Below are positions 12,457 through 15,662 of a stretch of DNA of 15,662 bases, piece after piece. The DNA is from Bacillota bacterium. GTDB lineage: Bacteria > Bacillota > Clostridia > Peptostreptococcales > Anaerovoracaceae. The stretch spans positions 1-15,662 of the forward strand of contig JAEDDI010000043.1 of the NCBI GenBank assembly GCA_016293805.1, written 5' to 3'. Within the stretch, counting starts at the first letter, position 1; the number at the start of each line of letters is the position of its first letter. The notes under the pieces were generated by a model. It saw only the letters and a program-made list of their open reading frames with translations. It did not search any database and was not told the DNA's origin. Made by a program: the position numbers and the translations under genes.

Positions 12457-15400
12457 CTATTCAGTCATAATATCTGAAATATCAAGATCCGCTTCTTTTC
12501 TTCTTTTGAACTTCTCCTTATTGAACAGGTCATAAAGAACCGGTACCACATAAAGAGTAAGAACTGTTGCATAAAGAAGTCCTCCTATGCATACCACTGC
12601 AACAGGCTGCATCATATCAGTCCCGGCTGTTTTACCGAAAGCCATTACTGAAAGACCAAGTATTGTTGTAATACATGTCATCATTACCGGACGGATTCTT
12701 GTAATACACCCTTCAACGATAGCAGGCTTCTTCTTTTTGCCTTCTCCCCGCAGCTGGTTTATGTAATCAACGAGAACTATTCCGTTATTTACGATTATTC
12801 CCGCAAGCATTACAAATCCGATCATAGCAATTACTGAGATTTCATTTCCAGTAACAAGCAGTGCAAGAAGTCCTCCTGTAAATGCAAGCGGAATTGTAAA
12901 CATTATTATGAAAGGTGAAAGAATCGACTGGAACTGAGCCACCATAATAAGGTAAATCAGTATTACAGCAAGAACCATCATCAGAAGAAGATCCTTCATG
13001 GCATCATATATTGTCTCGCTCATTCCGACAGATTCATATGTTACCCCATCAGGACATTCATAGCTTTTATCTATAGTATCAAGGACATCTTCTGTGACAA
13101 GAGTAACATTATGCTCTTTGTCTATTTCTCCCTTTACTGTAAGGTATGTTCGCTGATTGAGTCTTGTTATTGAGTGCATTGCTGATTCTCTGTTAATATC
13201 CGCAATATCCTTCAGCTTAACAGTTTTCTCGTTTCCGTTACTGTCGGTAACCTTGAAACTGTAATTCCTGATGTACTTCGGTGTCAGCTCATCAGCATCG
13301 CTGCTCTTTACGACAACATCATAGTCATCACCCTTCCATGTTACAGATGTTGCAGTCTTCTCTGCCGAAAGGCATTTCGATATCTCCTGATATACCTGTG
13401 CAACTGTGAGTCCTTCGCCGGCAGCTTTCTTTCTGTCAACTGTGAAATGGATTTCAGGATCCGTATCTTCAATGCCGTTTTCAACAGTGGAAATACCGTC
13501 TACTTCAGAGACAATCTTTGATATATCTTCTACAGCCTTCTGAAGGACATCCGTATCATCACAGTATACATTCAGTGTAACGCCGGATCCTCCCATAGAG
13601 TCCATATACGATGTCATCATAGATGATCCTCCCGAAGCTTTAATCTCTGCATCAAATCCGCTGCACAGACCATTTATCTCCTCCGCTATCTCCTGGCTTG
13701 TCCTCTTCATATCTTCATCGAGTATTACGTACATTGATATTCCGGTTGACTCTTTTTCCTCATCATCAAGCGAAATGCCAAACATGCTTCCGCCTGAAAG
13801 CATAGCTCCCACAGTTTCCACTTCATCTACAGACATTACCTTCTCGGCTACCCTGTCAGCCATTTTCATGGTATCTTCCGTTTCGCTTCCTTCAGGCATT
13901 GAAATCTCGACCATCATCTCTGGTGAGGTCATCTCCGGAATGAATGAAAATCCCTTTACTATCACGCTTCCGACGCTGGCTGCAAGAAGAACAGCAGCAA
14001 ATATGAGTACTATCGCCTTGTGTCTCAGTGCCCATCTCAGAGATACAGCATATTTTTTCTTGAATCGTCCAAAAGCCTTTTCAGGTTTCACATCTATATT
14101 ATCAAGAAGAGATGCGGAAATTGCAGGTACAAGAGACATTGCAACTATCAGGGAAGCGATTAGAACATAACCTAGCGAAAGTGCCATATCGGTGAAGATT
14201 TCCCTGGTAATCCCGTTTGTGAAAATTATAGGGACAAATACGCATATTGTTGTTACAGTAGATGCGGTTATGGCTGCTGCAACCTGTTTTGTTCCTGCAA
14301 AAGCCGCCTTTACAGCGGGAACCCCTCTCCTTCTCAGCCTTGTAATATTCTCAATTACAACTATTGAATTATCCACAAGCATTCCAACAGAAACCGCAAT
14401 TCCCGAAAGAGATATCATGTTGAGCGTAATACCTGAAAAATACATGAGAACAACAGCAAATACAACGCTGACAGGTATTGCTAAAACGACAATAAATGTC
14501 GGTCTCCAGCTTCTCAGGAAAAGCGCAAGCACGATAACTGCAAACAGGGCACCTAATAGCAGCGCCTGCATTATCGACTGTATAACAAAACTGATATAGT
14601 ATCCCTGGTCCATCATCGATGTAAACGAAAGACCTTCATATTCACTTTCAATCGTTCTGAATTTATCACTGATATTTTTACATACTTCAGATGTAGCATA
14701 ATCTGACTGCTTTGAAAATGTAAGGAGTATTCCGTCCTCCCCGTTGACTTTTGTATATATTCTGTCGCTGTTGTCGGATACAAATACATCCGCTATATCG
14801 GCAACTGTAATATTTCCAACTTCGTCAGTTCCCGAATCAAACAGTACAAGATTTCTTACCCCCTTTAGTGATTTTACATTATCACCTACACTTACAAGAT
14901 ATTTCGTATCATTAACAGATACATATCCTGCCGGCATAGAAAAATTCTGTGCTGTAAGAATCTGCGATACAGACTCCACTGTAAGTGCAGGTCCAAGATC
15001 TGCTTTTTTCAGAGCCTCATCTCTGGCAGCGTCAAGCTGTGACATCGCATTTGATATTTCGCTTCTTGAACTGTCTATTGTATTTTGTGCTGATGAAAAC
15101 TGCGCCCCGGCATTCTGAAAAGACTCTATAGCCTCATATGAACCTTTTTCAGCTTCCTTGTACGCCTGCTGAAGCTGATTCACTGTATTTTCAGCCTGCT
15201 GACTTGTCTGACCGAGTGCAGCAAGCTGTGCATCTGTCTCTGCAAGCTGTTTCTGTATCTGTGCGGTGGTTTCAGGGTCAGAAAGTCCTGAATCGAGCTG
15301 TGCCTGAAGAGACTGTTTTGTTCCCTCAAGTATGCTTATCTGCGTTGCAAGTGCCGATGCTTTTGCCTGTGCGGCATCAAGCTTGGAAGCCGCATCAGAA

Positions 15401-15662
15401 AGCCTGTCAACAGCATCATCTTTAGATTCCTCATACTTTTTCTTATTTTTGTCCAGTTCCGACTGTGCCTTTGCAAGCTGATTCCTGCCGTCCAGCAGTT
15501 TTTTCTGTGCTGCTGCAAGTTCTGAATTTACAGACGCAAGTATCCTGTTGTTAATCTCATCAATCTTGTCCTGACTTATACATACATTTATCTGAGACTC
15601 CATAAGTCCGGAAGCTTCAATTCCGGCAACACCATCTATTCCTTCAAGCCTGTTCATCAGTG
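12457..15662 (-). CDS. RND-superfamily efflux transporter (HAE1/AcrB-like), N-terminus outside the window
   Basis: Proton-driven multidrug or lipid exporter; about 1067 codons are visible and the frame runs open past the window edge, so roughly 170 N-terminal residues (helix 1 and the first pore subdomain) are missing by comparison with AcrB. Numbering from the codon at 15657: EGIDGVAGIEASG (5-17) is the pore-domain beta strand, a long coiled coil occupies about 40-218, and LTVESVSQILTAQNFSMPAG (225-244) resumes the normal fold. Helices 2-6 begin near 355; GMLVDNSIVVIEN (425-437) is the helix-4 proton-relay segment, with Asn in place of the second Asp of AcrB. The second half repeats the fold, with IIVNNGIVLVDYIN and RIRPVMMTCITTILG near helices 10-11. 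The total would be about 1240 residues, longer than usual because of the coil. No adaptor or outer-membrane gene lies on the visible side. Confidence 0.93.
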   Translation of the reverse strand, partial: LMNRLEGIDGVAGIEASGLMESQINVCISQDKIDEINNRILASVNSELAAAQKKLLDGRNQLAKAQSELDKNKKKYEESKDDAVDRLSDAASKLDAAQAKASALATQISILEGTKQSLQAQLDSGLSDPETTAQIQKQLAETDAQLAALGQTSQQAENTVNQLQQAYKEAEKGSYEAIESFQNAGAQFSSAQNTIDSSRSEISNAMSQLDAARDEALKKADLGPALTVESVSQILTAQNFSMPAGYVSVNDTKYLVSVGDNVKSLKGVRNLVLFDSGTDEVGNITVADIADVFVSDNSDRIYTKVNGEDGILLTFSKQSDYATSEVCKNISDKFRTIESEYEGLSFTSMMDQGYYISFVIQSIMQALLLGALFAVIVLALFLRSWRPTFIVVLAIPVSVVFAVVLMYFSGITLNMISLSGIAVSVGMLVDNSIVVIENITRLRRRGVPAVKAAFAGTKQVAAAITASTVTTICVFVPIIFTNGITREIFTDMALSLGYVLIASLIVAMSLVPAISASLLDNIDVKPEKAFGRFKKKYAVSLRWALRHKAIVLIFAAVLLAASVGSVIVKGFSFIPEMTSPEMMVEISMPEGSETEDTMKMADRVAEKVMSVDEVETVGAMLSGGSMFGISLDDEEKESTGISMYVILDEDMKRTSQEIAEEINGLCSGFDAEIKASGGSSMMTSYMDSMGGSGVTLNVYCDDTDVLQKAVEDISKIVSEVDGISTVENGIEDTDPEIHFTVDRKKAAGEGLTVAQVYQEISKCLSAEKTATSVTWKGDDYDVVVKSSDADELTPKYIRNYSFKVTDSNGNEKTVKLKDIADINRESAMHSITRLNQRTYLTVKGEIDKEHNVTLVTEDVLDTIDKSYECPDGVTYESVGMSETIYDAMKDLLLMMVLAVILIYLIMVAQFQSILSPFIIMFTIPLAFTGGLLALLVTGNEISVIAMIGFVMLAGIIVNNGIVLVDYINQLRGEGKKKKPAIVEGCITRIRPVMMTCITTILGLSVMAFGKTAGTDMMQPVAVVCIGGLLYATVLTLYVVPVLYDLFNKEKFKRRKEADLDISDIMTE
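15004..15540 (-). other. Coiled-coil hairpin insertion within the RND pump
   Basis: About 180 residues rich in Ala, Gln, Lys, Glu, Ser and Asp with heptad-like Leu/Ala spacing and almost no aromatic residues. Two arms (about 40-121 and 131-218 of the visible protein) are joined by a Gly/Pro turn, SGLSDPETT (123-131). The insertion separates the AcrB-equivalent segments 'MRIWMNPNELNKF' and 'QLTPVDVITAIKAQN', that is, the start of the docking subdomain. The second half of the pump has no matching insertion. Confidence 0.8.

Noticed and set aside
14192..14599. Plus-strand ORF of 135 codons opposite the RND gene
   Set aside because: It is the reverse frame of conserved transmembrane helices 2-6; the protein has no independent support.

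Overview
The window reads as a chromosomal stretch of a low-to-moderate GC Gram-positive anaerobe, most likely a Clostridia-type Bacillota. The grounds are strong AGGAGG-type ribosome binding sites, AT-rich spacers with sigma-A-like -35/-10 boxes, stem-plus-T-run terminators, and the family flavour of the genes (eukaryote-like NADP-IDH, FCD-type GntR regulator, YkuD transpeptidase with an N-terminal membrane anchor). No rRNA, tRNA, CRISPR array, insertion sequence or prophage gene was found. The taxonomic placement is inference.

Layout. 1-271 (-) is the 5' part of an NCS1-type nucleobase/allantoin/hydantoin permease, divergent from nth (endonuclease III, 630-1259 +) across a 358-base spacer rich in dyads. 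A near-consensus promoter at 1277-1304 drives icd (NADP-isocitrate dehydrogenase, 1351-2562) and a GntR/FCD regulator 14 bases behind it (2577-3245), closed by a long hairpin. Next is an ammonium-response block: 3326-5143 encodes an Amt ammonium-channel domain fused to a NarX/DesK-type (HisKA_3) histidine kinase; its NarL-type response regulator (5130-5777) overlaps it by 14 bases; after a terminator, a separate canonical ammonium transporter (5896-7113) follows. Convergent to that, on the minus strand, are ychF (7241-8335) and lgt (8409-9155). On the plus strand follow sfsA (9548-10255), an L,D-transpeptidase (10354-11760) and deoC (11772-12434). The window ends inside a minus-strand RND (HAE1-type) efflux pump (12457-15662, N-terminus missing) that carries a coiled-coil hairpin of about 180 residues in its N-terminal docking region.

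How the genes may work together. The centrepiece is 3326-7113: an ammonium channel turned into a membrane receptor, wired to a DNA-binding response regulator and sitting directly upstream of an ammonium transporter gene that lacks an adjacent glnK. The simplest model is that external ammonium is read by the Amt-kinase, passed to the regulator, and used to control the transporter. The upstream icd makes 2-oxoglutarate, the carbon skeleton for ammonium assimilation, so 1.3-7.1 kb may be a carbon/nitrogen balance neighbourhood. The remaining genes (DNA repair, YchF, lipoprotein maturation, wall crosslinking, deoxyribose catabolism) look like ordinary housekeeping, apart from the coiled-coil RND pump, which is worth attention if the host has no outer membrane.
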